Assembly: GCA_039090855.1 (NCBI GenBank)
Contig: CM077025.1
Location: forward strand, 94,096,489 to 94,160,488
DNA: 64,000 bases
Direction of reading: 5' to 3'
Source of the DNA: Macrothele yani
Lineage: Eukaryota; Arthropoda; Arachnida; Araneae; Macrothelidae
A model generated the notes under the pieces. It worked only from the letters and a program-made list of their open reading frames with translations. It searched no databases and was not told the DNA's origin. This document shows positions 1 to 11,030 of this stretch, piece after piece. The translations under genes were made by a program, and so were the position numbers. Each line of letters opens with the position of its first letter. Positions within the stretch are counted from its first letter, which is position 1.

Positions 1-1066
1 GGTTATATCATCATCATCATCATCATCATTGTCAACCATTATCAATCCACTGCTGGACGAAGGTCTCCCCAAGTTTCCTCCACAACGGTCTGTCTTGTGC
101 CAGTCTCCTCCATGTCACTCCCGCATATTTACGAATTTCATCCACCCATCTCCCATGTGGTCTTTTTCTGGGTCTTTTCCTGTCCCTTGGAATCCAATCT
201 AAAATTTCGGCTGTCCATCTATGGTCTGTCCTTCTGGCAGTATGTCCAGCCCATTGCCATTTCAGGGATTTAACTCTGATCATGATGTCTTCCACTCTCG
301 TCATTTTTCGGATCCACGAGTTCCTCTTCTTATCTCTCCTGGTTATACCAAGCATGCACCTCTCCATGCTTTTTTGAGTTGTCTGCAGCCTTTGTATATC
401 CTTTTTAGTTAAGGTCAACGTCTCTGCACCATACCTAAGCACTGGAAGGATGCATTGATCAAACAGTTTTCTTTTAAGACATAATGGCATATTGCTCTTG
501 AAAATTATGCTGTTTCTTCCAAAAGCTCTCCAGGCAAGTTTTGTACGCCGATTAATTTCTTCATCAGTGTGACCCTCACTTGATATCTGCTGTCCAAGAT
601 AAACATACGTATCTGTTATCTCCAGTTTTTCTCCATCAATCGATAAATCTTCATTTCTTGTAAAAGCATTGAACATCACTTTTGTCTTCTGAAAGTTCAT
701 TTTTAATCCCACTTCTTTACTCTTGTCAGCAAGTTCCTGGATCATACTCTGCAGCTCTGATGGGGTAGTTGCAAAAATGACTACGTCATCAGCAAAACGA
801 AGGTGGGTTAGATAATCTCCATTAATCTTTATCCCTTTGTTTTCCCAGTTCAGTGATTGAAAGACATTTTCCAATGTGGCATTAAAGAGCTTCGGAGATA
901 TGGTGTCACCTTGTCTCACTCCCTTTCCAATTTTTATGTGTGTTGTATTTTCAAACAGCCGAATCTTTGCACTTGCATTTTCATAGATGTTATTAATAAT
1001 ATTAATGTATGCATCTTCAATACCGCAGGATTTCAGAGCCGTGGTAACTGCTGATGGTTTCACCGA
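1..1066 (-). mobile_element. 5'-truncated RTE-clade LINE copy, 3' end at window start
   Basis: The block matches the 3' third of the full-length LINE at 57846-61031 almost base for base, in reverse. Its 3' end (window bases 7-31) carries the same short (ATG)n tail that ends the full copy, which is typical of RTE elements. It stops abruptly at about 1066, inside the reverse transcriptase, next to a (TA)n run at 1066-1084. Truncation of the 5' end is the usual outcome of incomplete target-primed reverse transcription. The left flank is only six bases long, so a target duplication cannot be tested. Confidence 0.92.
32..1063 (-). pseudogene. RTE reverse transcriptase, C-terminal 343 residues (5'-truncated)
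   Basis: Open for 343 codons. In order it has the KGVRQGDTISP palm motif (about residues 46-56), the catalytic LRFADDVVIF box (about 88-97), MNFQKTKVMF, and the RTE C-terminal segment with WAGHTARR and GRWVDEIRKYAG. By eye it differs from the copy at 59896-61014 at about 16 residues in 343. The endonuclease and N-terminal RT are missing because the insertion is truncated, so it cannot be an autonomous element, although this part has no stop. The apparent start lies at the truncation point and is not a natural start codon. Confidence 0.9.
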
Positions 1067-2264
1067 ATATATATATATATATATACTGCTCTGTGAACTT
1101 CATTTGCGCCACCGTTCGGTCTCCTGGCGCGCTCATTTCTCTAGGCTCCTAATGTAATGGCTTATCGGTGTGTACCTTCCAGTAAAAACTCTTTCTGTTT
1201 TTTCAGGTTTAACTAGCTGGAAAGATTCAGCTTATGTTGCAAACGCGGAAGTGAACTGAGAAGAATACAAAAAAGAATCAAATTCTAACATAAAGAATAA
1301 AAAATTGGGAGGACGGGAATTTCCCGCAAAATGATACAATTCCGATGTAATGCAGATTATCCAATTATATTGCTGAGTCTTCTTAGTACCTCTTAGGAAC
1401 GTAGCAGTATTTTATGTAAATAAAACAAATAAGCAATCTGAAAAGAAACATGAACTATTCCTGTATCCAGAAATTATATAATAACGCTTCCGTCTAAACA
1501 GCATAAAATGAAACGATCGCTATTTATTTCCGAATTTCAATGCACTACTGAAATAGCGTTTTTTTTTAAATGCAGACATCGCAGAATAGGCACAGAAATT
1601 CCACGAGAGATGTAAGGTAAAAAAATCTAACATACCTTATTTCTTTTAAAGAAAATTAATTGTATTGAGAATAATACGTCGAATTGGTAGCCTTGATAAA
1701 TGATCGCCAGGCGTGTGCTTTATAACAACGTAATAACAAAGAAAACTCCTGGTTCGTGAAATGCTCCTGGGGAGACGGGCCTCATCAGTCAAAACTGTTA
1801 TCCTCCTTACCAGACAAAAATAGTAGATACTTTGGGGGCAACGAAAAATTTGAAGTAAAGCCGTGAGATGAATGACTTACACCGGAAACGGTTGCAAACA
1901 GTCGGGAGAAAAAATTGGTCCAGGGCGATCATGCGAATAGAGGACAAAATTGGATGATAGGGTAAATGAGATTCCAACGGCAATATACGAATTCCGAAGC
2001 ACGTAGACAATGTGATATAAAATAAACGTTCGTTGCATACAGCACTGTCTCTACGGGTCAGCCATTGGTACCCTGGGCAGACCCCCGGGTTAATGAATTT
2101 TGTTTATCTTTGATGTCTGAAATTTTTTTGTTATTGCACATTGGAATTACAAATCAAGAATGCCAGGATGAGCCAACTGTTCGTCCACTTCTGAGCTACA
2201 TTTAATGTCGGGGATCCATTCCTGGAGGTCGATAAACGTTCGTTCAGGTTCTCCTACTGCATTG
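1067..2264. other. AT-rich spacer without recognised genes
   Basis: Begins with a (TA)n stretch at 1066-1084. The only reading frame of note (1807-2010, minus) has no recognisable motif. I see no repeat structure or RNA gene here. Confidence 0.5.
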
Positions 2265-2590
2265 TTAGAAAAAAGGGGGCGCAGTGGTCTTAGCACTGGT
2301 TTGGGTTCATTCTTTCGAGATGGTTCCAGATTTGAAACCCAGTTAATTATAAATGTTGTGTTTGTCTTAAAGCACAGGTTTTCTCCTTTCCCTGGAACCA
2401 GTGACCCAAAATAAAGGGTAGCGTAGGTAGCACAGCCTTACAATTTACCGTAAACCCAACACTGAGCCACCGTCTTGTAGGAATAGAAAACGGTGGCCCA
2501 GTGTCGGGCCTACGTTAAATTGCAAGGCAAGCGACTTCTTCTAGTCCATCGAGTTGCTCTCAGTGATCCTTAAACCTCAAAACAAAGGCA
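2265..2590 (+). mobile_element. Degenerate tRNA-derived SINE (family 1), split by a foldback MITE
   Basis: The left part, 2265-2420, keeps a decayed A-box (GGCGCAGTGGTC) and the family body words TGTTGTGTTTGTCTT and CCCTGGAACCAGTGACCC. The right part, 2535-2590, resumes with GAGTTGCTCTCAGTGATCCT, corresponding to GAGTTGCTCACGGTGGTCGT in better copies such as 10578-10803 and 22266-22468. The interruption is the hairpin element at 2434-2529. The B-box is badly eroded, so this is an old copy. Confidence 0.7.
2434..2529. mobile_element. Foldback MITE inserted in a SINE
   Basis: The left arm 2434-2474 and right arm 2489-2529 are reverse complements over about 40 bases with few mismatches (for example GCCTTACAATTTACCGT against ACGTTAAATTGCAAGGC), with a 14-base loop. 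It interrupts a SINE body whose two halves are recognisable on both sides, so it moved in as a unit. It has no coding capacity. The superfamily is unknown, and a target duplication (perhaps a short AGCG) is not certain. Confidence 0.7.
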
Positions 2591-2744
2591 AAGGCTTAAA
2601 CCCGGCAGCAACAAGGGAGATTTGTGCAGATAAAGGCGAGGAAAGAGTGGACATCAGCAATGTATGAAAATGGTTCCGGCGTTTCAATACTGGACTCACC
2701 GATATGGAAAACAGGATGAGGTCTTGATGTCCAACGGCCACCTA

Positions 2745-3900
2745 CACAGTCGTATAATAATAATATGCCCACCTATCTAATAATAGGAATAACCACCCTT
2801 GGCCCGGATGACAGCGGCGAGACGGCGTGGCATGAACGCGATGAGGACCTGGAAGGTACCCCGAGGCACACATGCCCATTTGGACTGCATCGGAGCACGG
2901 AGGTCCCGTATATGATGCAGTTGTGGGTCGGCGCGTCGAACATGTCGATCCAAATACTCCCACAAGTGCTCTGTGGGACTGATGTTGGGACATTTCGCCG
3001 GCCAAGGGAGGATGTACACATCGCTTACGTGTTCCTGGAACCAGTCACGCACTCACTAGCGGCATGGCATGGCGCGTTGTACTGTTGGTAGGCACCATCA
3101 CCACCAGGGTAAACGTCCAACATGAAGGAGTGCATGTGTTGAGCAAGGATGGACAGGTTGTCATTCGTGTTAAGGGGCCCATCCAGTGGTACCAGGTCAT
3201 ACCAGGAAAACATCCTCCAGACAAGCACACTGCGGCCTGTATTTGACCGACAAGCGTGTTCGGGTGTTATTTCTCGCATATCTGACGCCGTATCCACCAC
3301 CACTTGCCATTTCTATGGAGTAGAAAGCTTGATTCTTCAAAGAAGGCAACCTTTTCCCACTCTTCCAATCTCTAATGACGAATTGCATGAGTCGTTGCCG
3401 ATGGGCCTGGGTTAACATGGATGCCTTGACGCAGCGTTGACTCCGGAGACCCATGTGTAACAGGGTTTGCTCTACTGTTATCGGGGACACGTACCTAAGT
3501 GATCCAGTGTTCATTCGCGTGGTCAATTGTTGTACTGTTGCGCGTCCATTGCTGTCTTCCAGTCGACGGTGGCGACGCTCTACTGTGGTGTCAATGGCCT
3601 TTGGGACTCCACAGTTATGACGTCGGTAGGTACTCGGTGTGCCAGCGGTCAATTCATGATACACCCTTACTACAGCACCTGGCGAACAGCCCACGAAGAC
3701 TGCTGTTTCCAAGATGCTTCCCCCTTTGGCTTGGTAGCCGATGATCATTCCTTTTTGTACGTCCGTCAAATCACTACCCATTGTACTCACGTGACGCACT
3801 ATGTCTCATCTGTCCTGGTCACCCGCTTATATATCCGTGCGGTCAACCTTATCACGTGCACTCTGTGACGCGCCTGGGCTGGTTCGCTCTGATTCCGGAG
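2745..3900 (-). pseudogene. Tc1-like transposase, decayed (family also at 50090-50880)
   Basis: Three overlapping minus-strand frames (3197-3799, 3025-3303, 2777-3052) together form one Tc1-like transposase broken by at least two frameshifts. The N-terminal half starts at 3781 with a helix-turn-helix region (TDVQKGMIIGYQAKGGSILETA). The DDE domain follows: the second catalytic segment reads QQYNAPCH near 3093, so Asp is replaced by Tyr, and the third reads NISPTEHLWEY near 2986, with Glu kept but the preceding Asp changed to Asn. The C-terminus ends in the usual MPRRLAAVIRAKGGY. The first catalytic Asp is not recognisable. It acted on its own TIRs in the nucleus by cut-and-paste but is now inactive. 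Exact element ends are unclear. Confidence 0.85.
3824..3836 (-). promoter_or_regulatory. TATA-like box of the Tc1-like element
   Basis: On the minus strand GATATATAAGCGG lies about 45 bases upstream of the transposase ATG at 3781. The related plus-strand copy near 50155 has ATGTATAAGCGG at the equivalent place, so the box is shared by the family. Confidence 0.5.
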
Positions 3901-3954
3901 ATAGTCAAATTATTCTAATACGATTGTGTACAATGTAACCCTATCTAAAGATAT

Positions 3955-4708
3955 GACAGCAAACCCACCACGATTGGCAGCTGAGGGGAGTTTTTCCCAA
4001 TCCACAGTCATTCATCACCTGCTCCAGCTTCGTTTCTCCTCCAGGCGTCAGCAAATGGGTACCCATGCATTGAGACACTAGGAGGCGGAACAACGTCTCA
4101 CTGTCTGTGGCAAATTGCTTCTAATTCTACAAGATGTTAGGTTGTGGTGTCACACTCTCACTTTTGATGAAAGTAGCTATTTTGTCACTGGGAACCTGTA
4201 TCTGTGGCCATAACAGGATGCACAGCCATTGATGAAAAGAGGGAGTTCCCGGAGGAGAGTCATTCCTTGCGTTTGGTGAAATTGTGAGCGCCCTGTGTAC
4301 CGGCAACTCGTGGCATATGGGCAGGTTGTGGACGCGAAACTCTATATCGAAAAACAGCAGCTGGTCTGCTGTGCCAATGCTATGCAGCGCTAATCAATAG
4401 GAAGCGGGTTTTGCTGCAAGAGGATGACGCCCCCAATCGAAAACGACAGAATTGGAAACGACTAAGATCCTACCCCACCCTCCATTTAATCCGGACCTTT
4501 CCCCTTCCGACTACCACCTGTTTGTCTCTCTTGCCCATTTCGTACAAGGATGGCAATTCTATTCAGTGGTGGATGCGGAATATGGCATCAGGTAGTTTCT
4601 GTCTTGGCAACCTGTCAAGTAGTCCCGCCGTGGGGTCGTGCCTCTGATGGAACGTTGGCAAAGGACAGTAGAAAACAACAGCCTGTACTTTGCCGAATGA
4701 GGTGAACA
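3955..4708 (+). pseudogene. Mariner-like transposase relic
   Basis: Reading across several frames gives mariner landmarks in the right order on the plus strand: a TFDESSYFVTG-like segment (about 4158-4190), QVVDAKLYIEK (4325-4352), the second catalytic region around 4400-4440 (LLQEDDAPN, normally a DNAPxH motif), then PSDYHLF and LAHFVQGWQF-like text near 4505-4555, and a terminal ERWQRTVENNSLYFAE with its stop at about 4700. Many stops and frameshifts separate these, so it is an old relic. Confidence 0.75.
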
Positions 4709-4719
4709 TCCATTGCTTT

Positions 4720-7694
4720 CTTGCATCATTAAATTTTTATCTGCAAAAGTGGATAAATTTTTACTTCACCTTGATGGCACTGAACAGAAAGGATGGACTG
4801 TCATAAAAAAAATCCAGTTAGAGGATCCTTTTCTACCACTTTTAATGCCATACAAAATCATTACGCGAAAATTCTTCGTGTCATTCAGTACGGGAGAAAA
4901 AGAATGGCCCTTGTACTAAAGGTGTGGACAATAAACGGAAGACTACTCTCATCTAGATGTTTGACCAAGTATTTGAGCCAGGAAAGAAGCATTTGTTTTG
5001 GGTCCGTTGAACTGTCCTAAGCAGCTCAATGGACTTCTAGCAGTTTCCCGTTCCAAAGTTTGGACACATTGGTTCCGGACAGCGCAGAAAGGCAAGTACC
5101 GTAAAAGTAACACACCATCCGGGTATTGCCTAGTGTATCCCCGATCCATCTCGGATGAATGATGTGAAGCCAACAAACACCTTATACGAAACTACCACCG
5201 GGGCTTAAAAGGAAATATTTGAATGCAGTTAGAAAACAATGACAGACGTGAGATAATGAAATTCTGGTACGCTCACATTTTAATTTACAGCCTTTTTACT
5301 AACACCATTTTTGGTTGATATGGTAAATGAGTAACCCTAATAGTAAAAAAATGCGCTTATCGGATTCCTATGATGTTCTTTCTTCGGTGAGCTAAATTTG
5401 CGTTTAATTTCGATCGCTCTTTCAAGTTTCAAATTCTTTTCTTGCCCCTCTCTTTTATATTTTTTTTGAGAAGAGTTTACATGTTCATCGACGTAGTTTA
5501 TTTTTATAGCCCATTGTATCTCTCTCAGAATATTATGATCTGAAACAAAAAATATTAATAAAAAAATCTGAAAAACAAAAAAATATTATTAAAAAAATCT
5601 GAAAAACCAAAAATTAGCGGCCAGTAGTGTGGAAAAGGCCCCAAAATATTAGGGCCTAGGGCCTCTGAATGTGACAACAGAGGCCTGGATTTGTGAAGGA
5701 ATTTCACTTCGGCGAATGAAACAGAAATGAATTAATGTAACAAAAGTTAGATTCTAGAGAAAATTCATCTTCAAGGTTTCTGTATAATCTTTGTTCTTTC
5801 ACGAGTGTGCCACGATTAAAAAAAACAGAATGCGGCATGTGCGTAATATTAACAAGGCTTTTCTTTCAGATTAAACACATTTCGAAACTCTTGCGTCTAT
5901 GTTATCGTTTTTATCCGTCTGTCTGTCCGATGAGGGTGATATCTCAGAATCTAAAAATATATATTTTTTTTATGTCAAAGTAGGTATAACGAAGATGTTC
6001 ACAAATTATCAGATTAAAATTCGCCAAATGTTTCAGTTATGGATTCTATTACTAGATACGGAAAATGTTTGCATAAAACTTTATCAGTGAATACTGTACA
6101 TTTTAATGCATTTTGATGTATATTTATGTTGTTTCACGGTTTGAATCCCAAAACATGATTATAGAGAAATACAGTAGTTGGGTTTACCGTATTCTACGCA
6201 TTACTTCTCTTCCTGGAATATATTATTTTCCCTACTTGACGTGAGTACATATTTGATTGTGTAACAGAGTATCTTTGTTTTGCTGGATTAAAAAGTGTTT
6301 TTTTTTTTTGAATCAAGAGACAAACTAGTCACATCTTATTCCTGTTTTCAGTTTGTCTGTTGTTCACTATTTCATGCATGTTTACACTGTGCTTCCGTTA
6401 CTAAGAAAGCGTAAAAATATATCATACGCGAGTAAGGGCATTTAGTAAGTTTGAACATGTCTACGATGCAGTAATGTATGATGGAAGTTGGTGGTACTTT
6501 TCAGTATAACACCATGCAGTTTTTGTGAACCCAATTGCTTCAGCGACAGCTAACATAAAGAACGTTCTTTTACCAGCATCTCATAACTTAAAATCATTTA
6601 CCTTTATTCCCAGTTTTGAGGAGACCCTGAGATGGTGTTCTTATATGTTTTCAGCCAACAGTTAATAGACGATCAACTATATTTTCTGAGAACTCGCTGT
6701 TCCCTAAGTCCAATTCGGAAATGACTTGATTGCCCTGGCAATGACTTTGTGACACCAGCGTTCTCGGAGGGAGAAATACGGACACTTGGTCCGTTTAGAG
6801 CTTTCGGCATTCATCCCCTTTCTTACAGTGTGTATGGAAGAAACAATGGCTGACATGTAGGAGGAAAGTGCAATATTATAAGGCTCATGCGCAAGGTAAG
6901 ATGCTAATGAAAGGGTGACGGGGTACACCGAGTTAATTTATATATTCAGTATCGGCCCAGATTGCCGAGAAAGGAGTGAGGCAAATGGAAATAGCACGCT
7001 CTTTCTTACAGAAGGGAGGGAAGTGGAAAACTGTTTAATCAGACGCTTGAAGGAGATGGGCGGAAGATTTGGTTATTCTGTGTGTGACGGTGAATTTCAC
7101 GCTCTTACAGCGTAGTTGGGAATACGTTTTTCATGTTTCAGATGGGACATACAGTTAGAAATTAAATTAGAAAATTGGAACCTTAGTACTTTGCAGGGAG
7201 GTACCCAAGAAAAACGTCTAATAGAAAAAGCAGTAACGGATCAACGTGTAAAGAATAAAAGTTTTAGCAAAGATGTAATGCCGAAATCTGGGCTAACAAA
7301 TTTGTGACATTCCCCTTATACTACTTCGAATGAAGAGCAGTATTACAGAAGAAGGAGTTCTCTTTTAGCTTAATTTAATCTCGCAGAACAATTGCTAGAA
7401 CCTTGGAACTGCTTAATCACCTTACAAATGAATGCCTGACAAACCCACTTGACAGGACAATGAAAGAATTCCAGTGAACAGTGCATGAACACTAATTTGT
7501 CAATATCGCAAAGACGCAATCAATGGGTGGAAGTTTTCGAACATAACTGACTTCACAGCTTACACCAGTCAACTAAAGTAGAGAACATCGTAAGTAGGAA
7601 GGGATTTAATTTTTAACGAAAGCACGAAGTACCCCGTTCTGTGCTATCCCTCTTAGAGCTCTTCAACGTCTCTAAAACCAACAAAATTCATTAT
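4720..7694. other. Long AT-rich region, no gene recognised
   Basis: Contains only short reading frames without motifs. A local duplication of an ATATTA/AAAAAATCTGAAAAA phrase occurs at 5545-5610. At 5885-6100 the words CCGTCTGTCTGTCCGATG and GATATCTCAGAATC resemble the openings of the Helitron-like repeats at 34076 and 44349, which may mean a very old relative. Confidence 0.4.
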
Positions 7695-7695
7695 A

Positions 7696-8906
7696 CACTG
7701 AAGAGCAGTTGAATTAGAGATACCTGTCTAGTAACGTGTAGCACCTCCTTTTGCCCTGATGACGGTGGCGATTCGTCTCGGCATGGACTCGACAAGACAC
7801 TGGAAGCGCTGGAAAGCCATACGGATCCACGACCCCTGAACAATGTTCACGAAGATTTGATGGAGGGGGTCAGAGCTTCGAGTATCTCTCTCGACGTCAT
7901 CCCAGATGTGCTCGATGGGATTGGTGTCAGGTTACCTAGCTGGCCAAGGAAGCAAGGTCACGTCGGTGGAGTGTTCATCCAATCATTCGGATACAATTCG
8001 AGAGCGATGGCACGGTGCATTGTCTTGTTGCAGGATGAGGTCCCCAGTGGGATGTTGAAGACGCACAAACGGGAGCAAATGGTCGTCCAGGATATCCCGG
8101 TAACGTTGACCTGTGAGGGACGATGTCCACCGTACCAGGGGTCCCATTTCAGTCCACGTAAACAGTCCTCATACGAGAATGCCACCCCCACCAGCTTGAA
8201 GAGTACCCTGCTGTCAAGAAGGATCCATCTCTTCATGTGGTTTGCGCCGTACTCGTACCCAGCCATCCGCATGTATCAACGTGAATCTCGACTCATCAGT
8301 ATAGGTAACATTTTTCCACATGTCTAGGGTCCAGTGGCGATGTTCCCGCGCCCATGCTAATCTTTGCACCCGGTGATGTGCGGTCAGCAGCGGTACCCTC
8401 GTGGGACGAGGGCTTCTGTACCCCATAGCGAGGAGATGGTTCTGGATGGTGTGGCTGCTTACACGTTTTTGTGCACCAGCGTTAAATTGCCGAGTGATTT
8501 CTTGCACTGAGGCCCGTCTGTCCGCTGTTATAATGCGAGCTAGCCGACGATGACCCCGCTCATCCGTACGCTGCTGTCCACTGCAGTTGGCACTTGCAGG
8601 GATGGTTTTACCGGATTCGATGTACTCACGGTTCACCCGTGATACAGTGGCTCGTAAAAATCCCAGTGCCTGCACGACTTCCAAGATCGAGTGACCCATT
8701 CGGCGGGCCCCGACATTTTGACCACGATCAAAAGCGCTTAGTTCCTTCGTCTTAACCATACTGCGTCCAACTCTTACTGATTCCCGTCGCATCACTCCTT
8801 ATATTGTCGGATCGCTGCATACGTCATGTCGTTTCCATTTACAGGGCCGCGCACAGCGCCATATTTGCCTAACGCCAGCTGTCTCTAATTCAATTGCTCT
8901 TCAGTG
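7696..8906 (-). mobile_element. Tc1-like DNA transposon with TIRs and TA duplications
   Basis: The left end CACTGAAGAGCAGTTGAATT (from 7696) and the right end, read in reverse from 8906, CACTGAAGAGCAATTGAATT, are inverted copies over about 27 bases. They are bounded by TA at 7694-7695 and 8907-8908, the standard Tc1/mariner target duplication. The 1.21-kb length fits a single-transposase Tc1 element, whose coding relic lies inside on the minus strand. Confidence 0.9.
7750..8795 (-). pseudogene. Tc1-like transposase, frameshifted
   Basis: The N-terminal 193 codons are open (8214-8795). The likely start is the internal Met at 8759, just before VKTKELSAFDRGQ, since related proteins begin there. 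A paired helix-turn-helix region (MGHSILEVVQALGFLRATVSRV; then RRLARIITADRRASVQEIT) is followed by the first catalytic motif TYTDESRF near 8300. The frame then breaks near 8214. Further on, a PDTNPIEHIWDDVE segment (7880-7940) keeps the third catalytic region, behind an in-frame stop. The end reads SMPRRIATVIRAKGG. It would bind and cut the TIRs at 7696 and 8906 but is no longer a single protein. Confidence 0.88.
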
Positions 8907-9194
8907 TACAGACCATTAAGAACCTCCTCAGCTTACAGAGGTAGTGTAGGTAAACGTTTCTACTTATCCAATTGAGTATTTGAGGGTAGAGCATGACAGA
9001 GTGCCTACAAGTCCTTGGGTTTTCATGGAACGAATGAAATTATGGGGAATGCTTTTAGTTCATTATTCTAAATATCCACCTACGAGCTCAGTACACTTCT
9101 GTATCAGAAGCTTCAACTGATCCAAGCCTTCCAAATGAAAATATGAATGCTAATCAAACACGTGACGGTAGAGGATGTGGCATCAAAGACGGAT

Positions 9195-9885
9195 TGTAAT
9201 TTTATTCCCTAAAATGTTTCTTTAATTTGGATATCAAATGATAATCAGAAGTTTCCAAAGCCAGTGAATAAACAAGATGTATAAACAACTCAAAGCGAAT
9301 ATCGTGAAACTTTGTAGGTCGAGGCAGAGTCTTGCAAGAACAGAGTCCCTTTGAAAATTCCGCCGTACTTTCCGATTTCAGTTCCCAGTTTAGTTTGCCC
9401 AGAAAGAATACATAATGCGTTGAAGGTGGCACCATTTCCTAGGTAGTCCATTTGCACTAATCTGTCCTTTCAGGTACACTGACGTCATTACCTTTGCAAA
9501 AGATTTCTGGACTAGGAATTTTTTTGGGTGAGAAGAAACCCATTGTGCCTTCATTCTTCAGATTGTTTCTTGGACTTCGGATCATGCAGATGTATTTACG
9601 TTTCATCCATTTTTACTAATGAAGCTAAGAAACTATCCGCACACTGCAAAAAGCCCTACAGCATTTGAATAGCTGCTGCAATCCGTTGACTCCTGTGATC
9701 AGCAGTCAGGCATTTTCTCACCCATTCCGCCGAGACCTTGGTAATGCCCAACACCTAGCCGCTGATGAATCCAACACGTTCACAGGACAACGCCAGAGCC
9801 TTCGCTATCTTTTTTGCAGATTCTTTGGTCTTTAAAAACCATGTTGTGTATAGCATATTTTTGGTAGTACGGGGACCGCAACAGG
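9195..9885 (-). pseudogene. Mariner transposase relic
   Basis: Read on the minus strand, mariner words occur in order: TKVSAEWVRKCLTADHR (about 9745-9695), HDPKSKKQSEE (9590-9555), a GATFNALCILS segment (9430-9395), FLQDSASTYKV in place of the usual LLHDNAPAHxA (about 9350-9315), then YSLALETSDYHLISKLKKHFRE (9265-9202), which corresponds to the PDLAPSDYxLFPxLKKHLRG terminus. The second catalytic Asp remains (QDSA), but the third motif is degraded (ALETSDY). Several stops and frameshifts are present. Confidence 0.8.
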
Positions 9886-10299
9886 CCTTTCTGGTTGGAC
9901 TGCATTCTCAATGATGAAATGCTCTGTCTTATATTTAGCAACGCAGTTTTTAACTGTGGAATTGAAAAATAAAGTGATAAGACAATGTTTCTTGCATCTC
10001 ATTGTGGATTCCTTTCGCTGTTTTTCTTTCAGAAAAATGAACTGTGAAAACACAAGTTTCTCAGCGACGTCCATCAAACACGTGTTCCCTCACTCCGGAG
10101 TAAGTTGTTCTCACAACTGAGCTACGCGGTCATGTGCTCTCACTCCTGTCTGTCTTTATCTCATGTGCGTACAGGGCAGGCACGTTTTTGACAAACAGAT
10201 AAACTTAGAGAGTGGATTTAGAAAATATCAAGATTACAGTGAAAATTCAAGCAAAAAGATTGGTGAAACATAGTGTAACAAAAGAAAATTAATCATAGA
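9886..10299. other. Spacer, nothing recognised
   Basis: Short opposing reading frames at 9832-10120 overlap each other and have no known motif. No repeat is seen. Confidence 0.4.
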
Positions 10300-10555
10300 T
10301 ATAGTACGTTCATCGTGTCTGACATCTCTGAAATAATATAATGTGGAAGAAATATTCCTCTCATAATACGTGGAAAATACGTCATGATAATTAACACAGC
10401 AAGCAGACATCTCTGAATTGACTGTATTTACTGTTATTCACGTAATATCAATTACATCAGAAAACTTGAAAATTTCATCACCCTGGAGTGGAAATGGAAC
10501 CCGCATCTGCCGATTACCGTTCGGGTATGCTAACCGTTACACCACCCAGGACGAG
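10300..10555 (-). mobile_element. tRNA-derived SINE (family 2), copy A
   Basis: On the minus strand from 10555 a tRNA-like head has an A-box-like TGGTGTAACGGTTAGCA and a B-box GGGTTCCATTT. It is followed by a body containing TTTTCAAGTTTTCTGATGT and CAGAGATGTCTGCTTGCTG. The same head and body occur at 11031-11215 in the opposite direction, and the body alone at 10880-11030. The tRNA-like part is a promoter relic and not a tRNA gene. Confidence 0.75.
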
Positions 10556-10577
10556 TAAGTCACAAGTATCTGAGTGT

Positions 10578-10803
10578 TTTTTTTTTTCTTTTTCTGCTTT
10601 TTTTTATTGGAGGTTTAACGACCACCGTGAGTAACTCAATGGGCTATAAGCAGTCGCCCGTCCCTAATTTAAAGCCACTGGTTCCAGGGAAGGGAGAGGG
10701 CCAGTTCCGTAAGACAAACACAACATGCATGCCTCACCGGGATTGGAACTTCGGACGAATGATCAGAAAACATCGCTTAAACCACTGTGCCACCGGAGCG
10801 GCG
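10578..10803 (-). mobile_element. tRNA-derived SINE (family 1) with target duplication
   Basis: On the minus strand from 10803: CCGGTGGCACAGTGGTTTAAGCG (A-box region), a decayed B-box, then the family body (TGTTGTGTTTGTCTTACGG, CCCTTCCCTGGAACCAGTGG, GAGTTACTCACGGTGGTCGT) and an A-rich tail, seen as the T-run at 10578-10610. TCTGAGTGT occurs at both 10569-10577 and 10804-10812, a clean 9-base target duplication typical of LINE-mobilised SINEs. Confidence 0.9.
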
Positions 10804-10879
10804 TCTGAGTGTGAAGAGAAAGTTGTCCGACCGCATTCCAATCGAAGCAACTGTGCAACCATCTAGCGTTGTTAAGAAT

Positions 10880-11030
10880 ATCACCAGTCGTCCAAGTATA
10901 TGATGTGGAAGAAATATTCTTCTCATAATAGGTGGAAAATACGTCATGATAATTAATACAACAATCAGACATCGCTGAATCGACTGCATTTACTGTTATT
11001 CACGTAATATCAATCACATAAGAAAACTTT
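10880..11030 (-). mobile_element. SINE family 2 body without head, copy B
   Basis: Reverse complement of the body seen in copies A and C: TTCTTATGTGATTGATATT and GATGTCTGATTGTTGTATT. The tRNA-like head is missing, and the junction at 11030 is directly against the head of copy C, giving a head-to-head inverted arrangement. Confidence 0.7.

Noticed and set aside
3499..3868. Plus-strand frames of 81-113 codons
   Set aside because: Shadows of the minus-strand Tc1-like transposase.
7857..8327. 156-codon plus-strand frame
   Set aside because: Antisense of the Tc1-like transposase within 7696-8906.
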